Assembly (NCBI GenBank): GCA_002633005.1
Contig: NMRA01000682.1
Span: 166,829-208,147 of the forward strand
Origin: Phoronis australis
Taxonomy: Eukaryota > Phoronida > Phoronidae
Reading direction: 5' to 3'
DNA length: 41,319 bases
The position numbers and the translations under genes are program-made. Shown piece by piece: positions 20,709 to 32,334 of this stretch (positions are counted from its first letter, which is position 1; the number at the start of each line of letters is the position of its first letter). Under the pieces are notes generated by a model. The model had not been told where the DNA came from. It worked only from the letters and a program-made list of their open reading frames with translations, and made no database searches.

Positions 20709-22613
20709 CTATGCTCTATTTGAATTAAAAGTAGATATAGGCATGCCTTATATCACGAAAACCAACTGTTCATTTAGACCATGTACCATTAGTATGATAT
20801 TGATCTCGAATTGTTCCTTGATAATAAAAGGTGTGAATTTTGGGCTTGAAAATCTCCATCAACTTGTTACTACTTGAGAGTTTCTTTAGGTTGACGAGTC
20901 ACAGCATGCCATTTCATTCACCTGGCATGGTCAAAATCATAATGAACTGACTGTTCTTTGCAAGACCAAAACGTATTTCTCATCTGAATGAGGAAGGCGC
21001 TTAAAGTCAAAAGTTAAGTTGCGCGGATAACATGGTTTATAGCCGCAGTAATTCTTCTGTGAAAATGCAACTCTACATGTATTCTCTCTCAATGTAGGTT
21101 TCTTACTGCTTGTTGAAAGACGATAATAGTATGACCATTGTTTGAGCTTGATAAAACAGTTGTGTGGTAACATATTCATACAACGGCTCCTGAGTAGCAC
21201 CATGTTGCCATGAGTTCAATTTCTTGTCTTAGAACTCTAGGATCCACTTAAACCATAAAGTATTCTGCAATAGCCATCAAAAGTTATAATGCGATGAAGA
21301 TTTATACAAAGAGTCAAATGGCAATCCGTGCATTAGTTCTTGCACCATCTTTCTAATTGCAACCTCTTACACTTGTTGATACTAACATACAGTTGGTGGT
21401 ATAGATACATCTATCATTACTCGTACCCAATGTTGGTTTCCTTTGCCATGTATCTTTGGTTTTAGTGTTGCAGTGTTCAATTGTATTGTAACTTATCACA
21501 ATATTTTACGCTTACAGGCTACATAGGTACTTCAGTGATAAATCCAAGAGTAATGCTGTCGAGGATTAAGAAAGGCCTATATTCCAATGCCACCAGTGTC
21601 CATTAGTATTTGCTTGAGAGAAAAACAAGGCGTGCTCAAACTTGACACATGACTTGCAGGGGCCACCCAGTTCATTGCTTTAACGATCAATGGTTTTGCA
21701 ATGACAACAAATGTTATTTGATCTATCAAAAGAAACTATCACTGCTTCAGTGAACATTTGACAATAATTTTAAAGTTACCTTTGCACACTAGCTTGACGT
21801 GGATATAGACTGTTGTCAGTACCAAAAGGACACGGCTATATTTTTAATCTCACTCATTTACCGTACAGCATATCAATCTGACATTCTACTTTTTATATAT
21901 GTAAACTGACAATCCTTGACCACTGTTTGCATACATTGTACATTTGACTCCAAAACTGTGATATAGTACCTGCTCTGTTATTGAAGTGTTCATGTAACTT
22001 GGTTCATGTTGAGTCTATCAACCATCATCATCTGCTTTTGTTGATCCACGTGGTTGTTTGAAGTGACTACGTAATTAAAATAAATGTGTCCATGACTTCA
22101 AACGTATGTTGATTAATTACATGTCATGCAGCAACTCTTGTTTGCAATTACATTTCTGTTCTGTTGAGAATTACTGCAGTGGGATGCATTTGATATTATA
22201 CAGGTTAAACTTCGGTAGTGAAAATCCATTTTGTTCATTAATGTGATTATGTCATTGCTGTAAAAGCTGCTATAAACCTGCTTTCCTTAGATTAAACCAA
22301 CTCTTGATTTTGACTATTTATTGCCTTGGCCCATTCCTTACTCAAAGTACAAGTGATTCTTGGAATTAAAAAGAACTGACAGTTCGTTATATCTCAAACC
22401 TCAGTTGCCTTGAAACAGCTTGTCATTTTCTGTAGGTGAATTTGTTACAAGCCAAGAAACCCATCCTCACCTGGGTAAAGAATCTTATTGATAGGTCTGA
22501 CGGGAAAAAGGGTGTAAATTAAAAGTTACTTTATTGTTGATGGAATGTTGGTTTGTAGCAACTTTATCAGTTCTGTTTCATCACATTTAAGTCTTCATCC
22601 GATTTTCAGTATG

Positions 22614-22782
22614 AAAAATAATAATAATAATAATAATAACTTTTTAAGTAAATTTTATAATAATAATAATAAATTTTTAAATAAAGTTTGTTAAACATTA
22701 TATTATTATTATTATTACAAACTTTATTTAAAAAGTTATCATTATTATTATAATTATTAATATTATAATAATAATAATAATA

Positions 22783-22841
<59 letters not shown>

Positions 22842-22858
22842 TAGTAGTAGTATTATTA
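22614..22858. repeat. AT-rich TAA/ATT/ATC microsatellite with internal inverted repeat
   Basis: Runs of AAT/TAA units give way to ATT and ATTATC units. Inside, AATTTTTAAATAAAGTTTG (about 22671) is complementary to CAAACTTTATTTAAAAAG (about 22718), so single strands can fold back. It is probably a slippage-prone microsatellite. Confidence 0.9.
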
Positions 22859-23099
22859 TGAAACCAAGAAATGGTATTGGGAATAAATTTTGTTTATTAG
22901 TACCACAAAGAAATCACAATTATCTGAGTACTAAGTAGTAGACAAAACAAATATATGCATTACACACATGAAATATGGTGCCTGAGTACATAAAATAATT
23001 TGTTTGACAGTAAGCAAAGTAGATAAAGCAGTACGATTGTGACATAACCTTGCATTGCGAAAGTATGTTGGGGTAGGAGCCTTTTGTTGTAGTTGGTAC

Positions 23100-23145
23100 C
23101 TTTGTCGAAGGCCAGCACATCATTACAGTAGACTCTTGCCAGTTC
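23100..23145 (-). CDS. Possible internal exon (nested gene)
   Basis: A T-rich tract precedes an acceptor-like AAATGAG; the frame reads ELARVYCNDVLAFDK and meets a donor-like AAAGGTACCA in phase 1. An alternative start at 23176, after GAATCAG, would add LFFAFFVINE. Without the donor the frame runs on through a hydrophobic stretch (VTIVLLYLLCLL) to a stop near 22975, giving a possible membrane-anchored alternative end with an AATAAA just after. No family is recognised. Confidence 0.22.
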
Positions 23146-23300
23146 CTCATTTATGACGAAGAAAGCAAAAAAAAGCCTGATTCAAAAATAAAAATGAAAT
23201 TTTATTCATAGCCATGTATAAGAGAAAAAATCCTTCATTAACTAGACAAGTTTACTTCAAAAGATGTATACCGTATAGAATGCGAACAGTTCGTCCCGTC

Positions 23301-23440
23301 AGCACGCCATCTTTCTGGTCACATCACGTGACCTAATGAATGTAAGTCCGAAAAGATTTCTGCCCCAGACAGGGACGGGGGCAGAAATCTTTGGATTGAC
23401 ATTCATTAGGTTACGTGATGTGACCAAAAATATGGCGTGC
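23301..23440. repeat. Fold-back repeat, ~66-bp arms
   Basis: The left arm (23301-23366) runs from AGCACGCCAT to GATTTCTGCCCC. The right arm (23378-23440) is its reverse complement with a few mismatches, leaving an 11-base loop. The arms share the sequence between GTCACATCACGT and AAAAGATTTCTGCCCC with the tail of the SINE at 10579-10627. This is therefore two SINE tails joined in opposite orientation, or a small inverted-repeat element. Confidence 0.8.
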
Positions 23441-24041
23441 TAAGGGGAAAAACATGTCTTTCTGAAGAAGATATATTTATACATACCTTATAGAATGTAC
23501 TATAGGCAATCCATTGTTATGGTTATTTTGGTACTTATATTTAAATTTCAGATAAACAATAAACAAAACCCAAATAACGAATGTGTTTTATTGTTTTTTG
23601 TTTGGTTTGACTAAAATCGGACCTGATCATGAATCTTCCAATAATCCATAGATAGGCTTAAATGAATATTCATGTCACAGGCGTACTGTCAGGGCCGTAA
23701 TAATGTTTCCACTTCACAATTGCCAAGTAAAGGTTTAGTCCAGTTATCATTAATACCTAATAGCCTGGAAATAATTTGTTAACTTTTTTCAGTAAGTAAC
23801 AATTATGAGCATGTTTTTAGCTAATTTATTTATTTATTTGCTAAATCGAGTTTTGGGTATTTGTCTGAAACATTAATGTTGAGTGCAAGACCAAATCTCC
23901 GCAGCCAGAGCTTTATAAGGAAAATGATAAAATGTTATTAAAAGTGTCATGTCAGCAGTGTTTTCTTTCACAGAGACACACGTGTGCATAATGAGGGGGC
24001 TTAACTGGATTTCCAAAACTGTCTTGATAAGAAATACTCAC

Positions 24042-24232
24042 AAGCATAAGCAAAATACAGGTGACAGATTGCTTCTTATAGATCTTTTCAGTGTAGTGGA
24101 CACTGCTTAGCTTCTGCCACAGTAACACCCTAATGACAATTGCAGCTGGTGATACCCACCACCCCAGTGAGTATGGAAACAGCAAGTTGCATACAATGCC
24201 CTCATCCTCAGACATACTTACAGTATGTGAGG
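24042..24232 (-). CDS. Possible internal exon with hydrophobic segment (nested gene)
   Basis: A strong acceptor (T-run then CAG) and a strong donor GTGAGT bound an open 191-base segment entering in phase 1 and leaving in phase 0. It encodes SHTVSMSEDEGIVCNLLFPY, then SLGWWVSPAAIVIRVLLWQK and a basic stretch with HYTEKIYKKQ. One hydrophobic stretch could be a membrane helix. The exit phase matches the phase-0 entry of the 23100-23145 candidate. A second donor-like GTAAGT lies only 11 bases inside. No homologue is recognised. Confidence 0.28.
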
Positions 24233-25449
24233 CTGAAAAAAAACACATTAATTTTGAGTTTTAGTTTAAACATGACCTCAACATGAAGAGAAATATTGTT
24301 TTCAACAACATTCTTGTTGGTGTCAGCATAGCTGCAAACTTTTTGTTGTTCTTCACAAAGCCAGTGATCCACTATTAATGAAGTTTTAAGACAGTATAAT
24401 TTCAGAATTTCATGTGTCATATTTTAGTGATACATAGCAAATGTATTTTATTACATGTTTTCAGTTTTGTTACATGTACCTATAAAGCTTGTGTTATTAC
24501 TGATGAAAGAAAACAATAATAATGACTTAACACAAAAGTTATGTAGAATCGGTTCTATTGAGTTAAGAAACGAGAGCTCCAAGCATACCTGCATGTGAAG
24601 AGACCGAACATCAATTGCCACCTAAGCCTATTCCTCTGCACATGGCTCAGTACTCCAATCATGTTGTCACTGTAGCTTAAGTATTGTTGTACAGTTATTG
24701 TTGGTGAAGTGGTGATGCACACTACGACGAACCTTTAAAAACATGATAATCACATAAATGCCAATCTGAGAAGTACATTTATAATTGATCAATACATTCC
24801 ATAGGACACACATTTACGCAAAAGTGTGAGTGTACCAGAAATTGAAACTTCAGAGTTTAGCTGTTTCTAGACTGATTAAGTTAGTTCCTGTGTTAACTTA
24901 CCAATACTGATGCTAGAAGTCTGTAACAACTGACATTCAAGGAAGATAGATGATTTTCGAAGCACTCTTTAGACCCTCGGCTATGTAAAGTGATGCATTG
25001 TGTTCTTGATAAAGTGAGTCTGCAAGGGCCTAGTCGCACACTCAAATTCCAAGAAAGGGTACATTAGTTAAAAGAAAGCACTGTCATTAACCTTCCCCTG
25101 TCCCTATCCCTTTTATTTACCCAATGGAAACCATACAACTGATAATACAAGGTGTAACCTGCTCGACCTTTTGCCTTTGAGAAGGTCCCATAAATAGTAC
25201 ATTGTCCTGTAACGATGTGACCACTCCCCGTGTCCTGCAATTTGAGAACCAGATTTCTTCACTGAATAACAGGCATCATATTTGTTGCATCCCATTCCCA
25301 ACCATGGTTTTGTATGATCTCGGTTTTCTCGAAACAAGCTTCAGCCTAGCAACACTTCCCAAGTTTGCTTGCATTCAATCCAAGGCTTCATCACTGATCC
25401 AGTGGTTTGTGTTCAAGTTGACTACATGTAGCTAGCTGACTAGTCAGTG

Positions 25450-25870
25450 GTGGACTAAGAGGTGGGGGGCTATGGCCTCCCTAAAATTCTCCCAGCTCCC
25501 ATTTGGCAGTTTGGGGGTGCAAATGTTTGTCGAATTAAATCCTGGCTAATACTCTGCCCTGTTCCCCCAACTCAAAATCCTGGGTCTGCCAAAGGGCGAA
25601 TCCAGGATTTTGAGTTGGGGGGCAGGGCACAGGAATAACCAGAATTTCGCGACATGTGCGCGCCCAGCCTGATGTAGGTATGCGGGGTCTCAAATTTTCG
25701 GGTTTGTGGACCTTATTACTAAAAAAAGACATAAACGGTAAACGGGGTTTGTTCAAGGGGCATATGCTAGTCAGCAATTCGCACCCGGACTGCCAAATGG
25801 TATCTGGGAGAATTTTAGGGGGGCGTGGCCCCCTTGGCTCCTTCTTAAATCCGCCAATGTGCCCTGCTAG
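25450..25870. repeat. Inverted pair of a dispersed repeat
   Basis: One copy reads forward from about 25450 to 25590, with CCTAAAATTCTCCCAG, CCATTTGGCAGT and CAACTCAAAATCCTGG. A second, longer copy reads in reverse from 25870 to 25591 with the same blocks. The two meet at the AAAATCCTGG end, so the DNA can form a large hairpin. A third copy lies at 29808-29955. The minus-strand frame of 135 codons across this region is repeat-derived. Confidence 0.75.
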
Positions 25871-26811
25871 TACAATATACAAGTAGAGTATATATAGTCC
25901 CTGGTGATAGACGATGCTTTTCTTATGGCAATGAAAAACCACGAATAATTTTGCAAGTCAAGTATAAAGTCTGAAAACTGCCAGGAGATAGAAATTCAAC
26001 TCACGACCATCGAGTGACAAACAGGGTGTATCCAACCACAAATACATTACACTCTTTTTCGGTCATAGCATTGATAGGCCTAGGGCTAGGGCTAGCCTTG
26101 GTACAAATCTGTATACTAAACATGCTACCCTGGCTGTGTGAATTTCGGGGTCTATTGAAAAAAAAACACAGCGGTACACACAGTGTACCAATATACAGCC
26201 ACCTGACTGGCTACGGTACCACTGCAGACTCGACCAGAGCACAACGATTACTATCGAATTCAGTACGTAATTTTCCCTCAGGTAATGTTGTCATCTAATT
26301 CCAATCGTAATAGTTAGACTGTTCAACTCATACAGGGAGCAATATCGTCATCAAATTTTTTAAGAAACGAATAAATTACCTGGTTAAGGCGAACTTCTCT
26401 TCTTCGAAGCAGTACCGGATACAGCTGACTATTTGTCTGCAGTTGCCGAAAGGTCAAACCGCACAGCATTATGGCCAAACTTCGTTTGTTTTGATCACAC
26501 AGAATTTAAGAAAATAAAGATAAAAGAAAACAAAACTATGTGCAGGCAGCATATCGACCCCATACTTACGAAAAGTTCTAATTAAGTGTCAGAGAGTATG
26601 TTTCAATGCTTTTTATGCAGATTCACGATGTTTTTAAAACGTCTAAAAACGGATCATGTGACTTTAAGGCTCTGTTGTTTTCAATTTGGTCGATCCCTAT
26701 AGCCTATGACTGGGGACGTGCAACAAAAGATATTACCAATACAGCTGATTGAATATAACTGTTAATTTTCAGGGATATGCAGAAGCTGCCAGACAAAACG
26801 GGCTGACTTAA

Positions 26812-27460
26812 AGGAGAATATCACCCGATTTAATTTCTCTTGTTTACCATCTTAATCGGTCTATATCCACATCGCCTCTTATACGGTCGACCTCACCTTG
26901 TCGAGAGTTGTCGCGTTAACCTGCGAGGAAAGTGAGAAGCGTTGCAGCAAGGGCAGTGGTTCGTCTGTAGAGCGAATGTCGCTATACTGCGGTTCATCCT
27001 TCCCGCTTGTCCGAACAATGAAACTGCGAAGAAAGCTAGTACATTGTATATCGTTTTTCGACTTCCTCGAGAGCTTGAAATGCCTAGGAAGTGGCTCGCG
27101 GTAGTGAAAAATGAAAGGTACGGTGTTAATTGCAAGTATGAGGCCGTGAAACATCTCCGTGTCTGTGGCTGGCATTTCGTCGACATTGATTTCTCTGACG
27201 AATTCCGGCTTCCCAAAGAACTATCCATACGTTCCGTTGCCAGTGCTTGTTCACGTCACCTCTCCAGTAATTCTTGATCAGTATATTCCGGTTCGAACTG
27301 ATAACCCGTGAAAGCTAACGATCCCACCCGTGGAGTCTTCGTCGGATGAGCTCTTTTCTAAGTCGGGATTGGTGCCGGGTGAGTTGCCATGAAGACGTTT
27401 ATTATTCTGCGTTCTGTTTCAAAATGAATTATTCTCATCCTAACCAATGCTTATATAAAA
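26812..27460 (+). mobile_element. THAP-containing repeat element, copy 2
   Basis: This is the plus-strand counterpart of 14060-15182. It shares the outer TCGGTCTATATCCACAT block, the THAP coding part, the SSDED-coding block near 27340 (on the opposite strand) and the flanking CTAACCAATGCTTATA end. It lacks the P2X7-tail-like segment. No terminal inverted repeats were identified. Confidence 0.6.
26890..27277 (+). pseudogene. THAP domain relic, copy 2
   Basis: The frame from about 26942 reads LPACPNNETAKKASTLYIVF, then RLPRELEMPRKWLAVVKNE, and LRVCGWHFVDIDFSDEFRLP. The PRKW and CxWHFxxxDF blocks identify a C2CH THAP zinc finger. The N-terminal cysteine block appears in a different frame (MSLYCGSSFPLVR), so at least one frameshift separates the halves. 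The frame ends at 27277 without any further domain. It is better preserved than copy 1 but still broken. Confidence 0.68.
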
Positions 27461-28944
27461 CCGAACATAGTCTGTCTCCTTAGATAAAATTTTTAATGCC
27501 TTTGCAGTATTCGTGAGTGCAAATTTTAAGAAGCCTGCAATGAATAAACTTATGCGTTACCGGGTTTTGATGCCGGCAANGACCACATTAAATTTAATAT
27601 GTTTAATTTTTTCATTAATGCAAGTTTAGGAATCAGGAAAGGCGTATGCTGAAGAAGTGGCTTCTGGTGAAGTTGGAGACTTGCCAATTGTTAGTAAAGG
27701 TTTGGTATGGGAAACTTCAAAACCAGAAAGAAGGTACCCTTCTGGACAACTAAGTGAGGGGGATACAGAGAGGCCGAAAAGTCTACTCCCCGAAGATGTG
27801 ACAACGAGAACTTGAAACTTGAGGAACGAGTCGGGGAAAAATATTTGCCAAAGATTACTGGCTAAAACCACAACAGGTCCAAAGTAATTTGGCCATTCTC
27901 ACCAAATGTGGGAAAGTGTAACAATTGGATGTAGGAGACACGACAGAGGAAGTTGAGTATATAATAGAAAGAAACAGTCTGCGCTTTAATATCGCCAAGG
28001 AAGTAGCATTGTAAAAATTCAAAAAGAGGAAACAGTACAGTGGTTGGACCTGTAAATACTCTTGCTGATTCGCTAAATCCAGTGGTGACATTATTATGTC
28101 AGCACAGCTTGGTGGGGAAGTTGACTTGATTGATTTAAATATATGTGAAGAAATACCCATATGGAAATTACTAGGCATCACAATTACCCGGTATAAATCA
28201 AAACAACCAACATTTCTCGAGTTCATGTCTAACCCTGTTCACTGGGGAGGATATAATAGACTTTTTCTAGGTGTACTACGGTCCTACATGTAGGTGGTAA
28301 GTAATAAAACATTTAAAACATTCATGAGGAACAAACTCATTGCAGAATATCAAAAAACATTAAAGACAATCTGATTTTACACCTGTACATGTACGTCCTG
28401 AAAAAACGATCTCAGATATTTGAAAGTTCTCATTTTAGTACATTTGTGGTGCCAAAGTGTATAACTAATCAACTGGCTGACATTTTTTTTATTTATGCAA
28501 TGAAAACTAACATGTTTTGTCAACATCTTGGTCAAGTTTCATTGTCATACCAGTGGGGGGGGAGATTTGGTATAGCATTGTATTAAACATAATCTCAAAT
28601 TGCCATAACGGGGGTATTGTAGTAAAACTACTAAATGAGGGCGGTAAATCGGTATGGTTTGTCAAACATCTATGTAGCAGTCCACTGGCATCACTAAACA
28701 ATGCCATGTGAATAATAGTTCAATAGCTTTCACTCAAGGAAAAATGTAAACAGTTAAATTTGGACAATTTTTACAACGTGAAAACGTGGCTGCGAAGCAG
28801 TAAAGGTACGTGTCGGACTCCATAACTTTGGTATAACGTAACATTTTGGGGAAGTGTTTGACCTCTATTTATAGACACCATAGGACTACCTATGTGTCGA
28901 ATTTGGTGAAAATCGGCTGACCCCCACCTTGCAGCTGGATGGGT
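27461..28944. other. Intronic stretch, unrecognised frames
   Basis: Two plus-strand stretches look faintly coding: about 27630-27812 (acidic, SGEVGDLPIVSKG then SGQLSEGDTERPK), and 28096-28290 (MSAQLGGEVDLIDLN then CEEIPIWKLLGITITRYKSK). They are separated by stops. They may be remains of a mobile element next to the THAP copy, but no family is recognised. An N is at 27580. Confidence 0.25.
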
Positions 28945-28993
28945 GGTGCTCTCGTGGACTAGGTACTTTTAAGTACTAGTCCACGAGAGCACC
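28945..28993. repeat. Near-perfect 24-bp hairpin
   Basis: GGTGCTCTCGTGGACTA plus GGTACTT (28945-28968) is followed by two bases and then its complement (28971-28993), with one bulged G. The sequence could form a cruciform in DNA or a tight RNA hairpin. The surrounding sequence shows nothing coding. Confidence 0.85.
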
Positions 28994-29807
28994 AGTCCGT
29001 TTCACAATCAAATAAACAAACAATACAAACTGAATTAGGGCACACACGATACTTGTCATGATCCCTCTCCCGACATACTCTGGTAAAGTTTCAACCAAAG
29101 TTCAGTAATATTTCGTGATTCCGTGATATGTCTAAGGTGCATAAAATTTATGGAATCTCTGCATTTGCCAAGTACCAATCGAGTCGCAAACTATTGGGCA
29201 TTCTACTAGCAAACTGAGCGTTGTTTTCGATAGCATACTCTTCCTATATAATGCGCTTGCTTTGACCTTTATACACGTATATTCCCATTTGTCGTTCCTT
29301 CTCAATCCTTAACAGATGGTTTGAACTATGACTACCTTACTTCTAAATAGATAAAATTTGAGTCTAATACTCCAATAAAATCGATTCGTGAATTGCTGTG
29401 ACGAGCATCTCTGTGACTAGGTGTCTTAAAACGGTAGACACAGACTAACATTTCTGTGGGCCAGCTGTCTATCGTCAATTTCACCACAACACTGTTCAGG
29501 AATCATTTACCACTTCTTGGCTTTTCGAAATTTGTAGCCAAAGTTGTCAGCAAAAGCACGGTTTTCATCTTTATTACTTTCTGAAATCTCATATCGAAGT
29601 TTGCAAAACATTGTATATGATGCAATAGGCCTCTGTTCATCTTCAGTAACATATTTTAACTGGCATTTAATTTCCTTGTGCAGTCTTTAGAGCGTGGAGC
29701 ACGCTGCAGTATCCTTTTAATGAGTTTTTCGCGACAGACGACTTACACTATCTCGATGTCTCGAGTAGGAAAACCTTTATGAAACTAAAGAGGTCGAGCA
29801 GGCAGGA

Positions 29808-29955
29808 GCGGTTTACTTGATGCATTCAACCATGCCCCCCCTAAAACTCATCCAGTTTCCATTATCAGATGGGGTGCGAATGTCTGATTGGGCAAAGTCC
29901 TGGCTAATGCTCTGCTATGCCCCCCTAACTCAAAATCCTAGATCTGCCCCTGGAT
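29808..29955 (+). repeat. Third copy of the 25.5-kb dispersed repeat
   Basis: CCCCCCTAAAACTCATCCAG, GGGTGCGAATG, CCTGGCTAATGCTCTGC and AACTCAAAATCCTAGATCTG follow in the same order as in the inverted pair at 25450-25870. It is a single forward copy without coding potential. Confidence 0.7.
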
Positions 29956-30583
29956 ACAATGAGACTTAGATGAAGACAAATGATCCGACAGGCGGTCGCA
30001 ATTTTCAGCAGTACTGCATGCATACATGTACATGTATATGTGTGTGTGTCCCTGGTCGAGTACAGAGAGCACTTCATAAGTGAAATGATTATTGGTCTTG
30101 AGATGTTACCGTGTTACAATTTTCCAACTTGAAATATTATGAAATCAGAATATTTCATGGTTTTTTTTGAGTCTACGCACACTGATTGATCAGCAATCGA
30201 ACCAGAATCGAACGAAAGTCAAAGCAGTGTGGCCATGCTCTTTCTGTCAGTCAGGGTTATTACCACTGAGTGATCCTCTTGAACCGTTTTCTTTTATCTT
30301 GACAAACCATCCTTACTCACACGACAAAATGATATCTTCATATCCCAAAATACTGTATCAGTTGACCACACCTGTCTATTTGTGCTGATTTGTCGTATAC
30401 GACAGTCACATTCGACTATCGTGCACAACAAATGTTGTAGCGTTCGTAGACTGTAGTCCAGTCCTGGCTGATGGATTTTCGTCAGTTATGGGCAAGTGAT
30501 GGGTCAAATAACACAGAAATGTATGTTTTGTAAAAGAAATAGCATTCTAAATGTCATTTTTCAAAAGAAATCTAATTACTAAC

Positions 30584-30747
30584 GTTGCAGTAGCGTTTCT
30601 GGTCAAGTTTCTACTCAGAATCGGTTCTCCTTTCGCATCATAAGAACATGTGTAGGTGTGCTTGGTGTCGAGAGGGCCACTGTTTGTACCATCAGATAAG
30701 ACGGTAGCATAAATTGTGATTTCCACATCGCCAGCTCCAGTTGGTTT
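30584..30747 (-). CDS. ZP-domain gene exon: second half of ZP-N
   Basis: The acceptor TATATTTTTAG enters in phase 0; the donor AACGTTAGT leaves in phase 2. The exon encodes KPTGAGDVEITIYATVLSDG, then a linker, HTYTCSYDAKGEPIL and SRNLTRNATA. The TYTCSY block is the end of ZP-N, where C4 sits in an FxCxY pattern and pairs with C1. NLT and NAT are adjacent possible N-glycosylation sites in the linker between ZP-N and ZP-C. Phases match the exons on either side. Confidence 0.83.
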
Positions 30748-32334
30748 CTAAAAATATAATGTGATGCTTTTACGTTACATGAGCCATTTCTATTTGATAT
30801 CACGACTGCTGCGCGATATGACTATCTTTTGCCGGGAAACTCGTGGAATTGGCGGTTGTTCGACTACAGCGACTGACTAGGGATGTTCATTCAACAAAAG
30901 TTCCTGAGATTAAGACTTCCACGACAATGAAGTATAAATGTCTATGTTAATGGCAGGGAACAGGTCAGTCGTAACACTGTAACAAACTATTGTGGGCCCC
31001 TACATTTATTTGGTTACCATTTTATTACATTGCTAACATAAAAGAAACCAACTTAGCTCGGCAACGCTTCAACGTTGTGTACTTTAAAAATCCAGAAACT
31101 TCCCTTTTGAGAAGGCATGGTACCGAAGCTCAGCATTCAAGGGAAAATAATTGGGGAAGACGGCTATGTTCACTGAGACAAGCGAGGCAGCAGCCTGGCA
31201 ATGCAATCAAAAAAGCTTTTTCGTGAGGTCAAGTCATAAGATTAAACAGTAAATTTCATTACGATTTTTTGAGACGCGTTATTACAGTTATGCAAAGAGA
31301 GTTTGCCAAAAGCTGTTTTACGACTACGAGCTAGATATTCGCACTTTCGGTTATAAAATACTTAAAACATATCGGACATGTCTATGACCAGGTATCTCAT
31401 GTCCTCCCTAAACACTCAAGCTCAAGCTCTCGAAAAAAACCTCGTGCCAACTAGCTAACGTAAGTTGAAGTTGGCGGTCTAGGTCTCAGTGTCAATGGTG
31501 AAAGGTTATGATTTTTTCCTAATGTTATTTCTTCTACAGTTTCAAAGCTTTGATCTTAAAATTTATTGTACATGTTTAAGAACATACAGTGTGTCAATTA
31601 CACGTGCAACCTTTCTCAGACATCTGCCACGTAGGAGTTTTTCGAGAAAATCGGCGCAAAAGCATAGAACACAACAGCACCAGATGACGTCAGATAGCGG
31701 AACAGACGCACTTCTATATGTACATGTATCCAACGATAAACATTACAGTACAACCATGTAAATTGCAATAACCTTATATACATGTACCAGGTTTTACGGT
31801 CACGTCCGTCATTTGCAAATTCTGTTGCTTGTTTAGATCTGTTTAATCCAGTTTCCTTGTTTCTTAAATTTCTTTAAATATGAAATTCGCATTTAAAAAT
31901 TTGCAGACGGTCTGGTACACAGTGGTCCAGACGCGAGGAGCCCGTCCGGGTGGGCCCATTGTCCTGATAACCCGGACTGACTCTTGATATGCTTTAACAA
32001 TATATAACGGCTAGAGACCTGACTCCAAAGTGTAGCAGTGTTTACCAGTGGGACTCATCCCAACAACGTGTATATGCACTTGACGTTACTATATTCTGGA
32101 GAAACCGAACCAATATTAGTAAAACTGTCAGCCAATAATCAAAAACGAAGAGAAACCGAATAGCTCAGAAGTATTTTTGCACCATAAAGGAAACTGGGGT
32201 ACTGACTGGGGTTGTAATCTTGATTACAGGAACTGCGGAAAATCTTTTGAGAACAGCAATGTAAGTAGACTAATTCACATGTACATGTATAACAATACTG
32301 CAGTTTATAAACGGAATGATACGGCTATACTCAC
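30748..32334 (-). other. ZP gene intron, 1.6 kb
   Basis: No gene or repeat was recognised. Plus-strand frames at 30990-31226 and 31489-31761 have no motif and no supporting splice signals. TACATGTA words occur at about 31718 and 31778. Confidence 0.5.

Larger units (their letters stand above)
18623..30583 (-). other. ZP gene intron, 12 kb
   Basis: This very long intron contains a G-run at about 18872-18884, possible nested exons (20617-24232), the AT-rich repeat (22614-22858), a fold-back (23301-23440), an inverted pair of repeats (25450-25870), THAP copy 2 (26812-27460), an ambiguous base at 27580, a strong hairpin (28945-28993) and a third copy of the 25.5-kb repeat (29808-29955). Stretches 18890-20600, 20720-22430, 26000-26800 and 29000-29800 hold nothing I can identify. 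Confidence 0.45.

Noticed and set aside
22436-22522. Plus-strand stretch VNLLQAKKPILTWVKNLIDR after an acceptor-like TTTCTGTAG, ending in a stop
   Set aside because: It looks coding-like but is only 28 codons, and no upstream exon with matching phase was found. Similar short pieces at 19621-19689 and 22290-22355 also end in stops.
24236-24440. Minus-strand pieces in two frames (LCEEQQKVCSYADTN; KKFAAMLTPTRMLLKTIF)
   Set aside because: Both are short, in conflicting frames, and lack a good donor before a stop.
24905-25040. Minus-strand stretch SLYQEHNASLYIAEGLKSAS after a TTGCAG acceptor
   Set aside because: It meets a TGA before the downstream donor and could not be joined to anything.
25535-25942. 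135-codon minus-strand frame
   Set aside because: It runs through the inverted dispersed repeat; its sequence follows the repeat and does not look like a protein family.
27855-28226. 123-codon minus-strand frame
   Set aside because: No recognisable domain or splice site; it overlaps weak plus-strand coding-like stretches and is probably chance.
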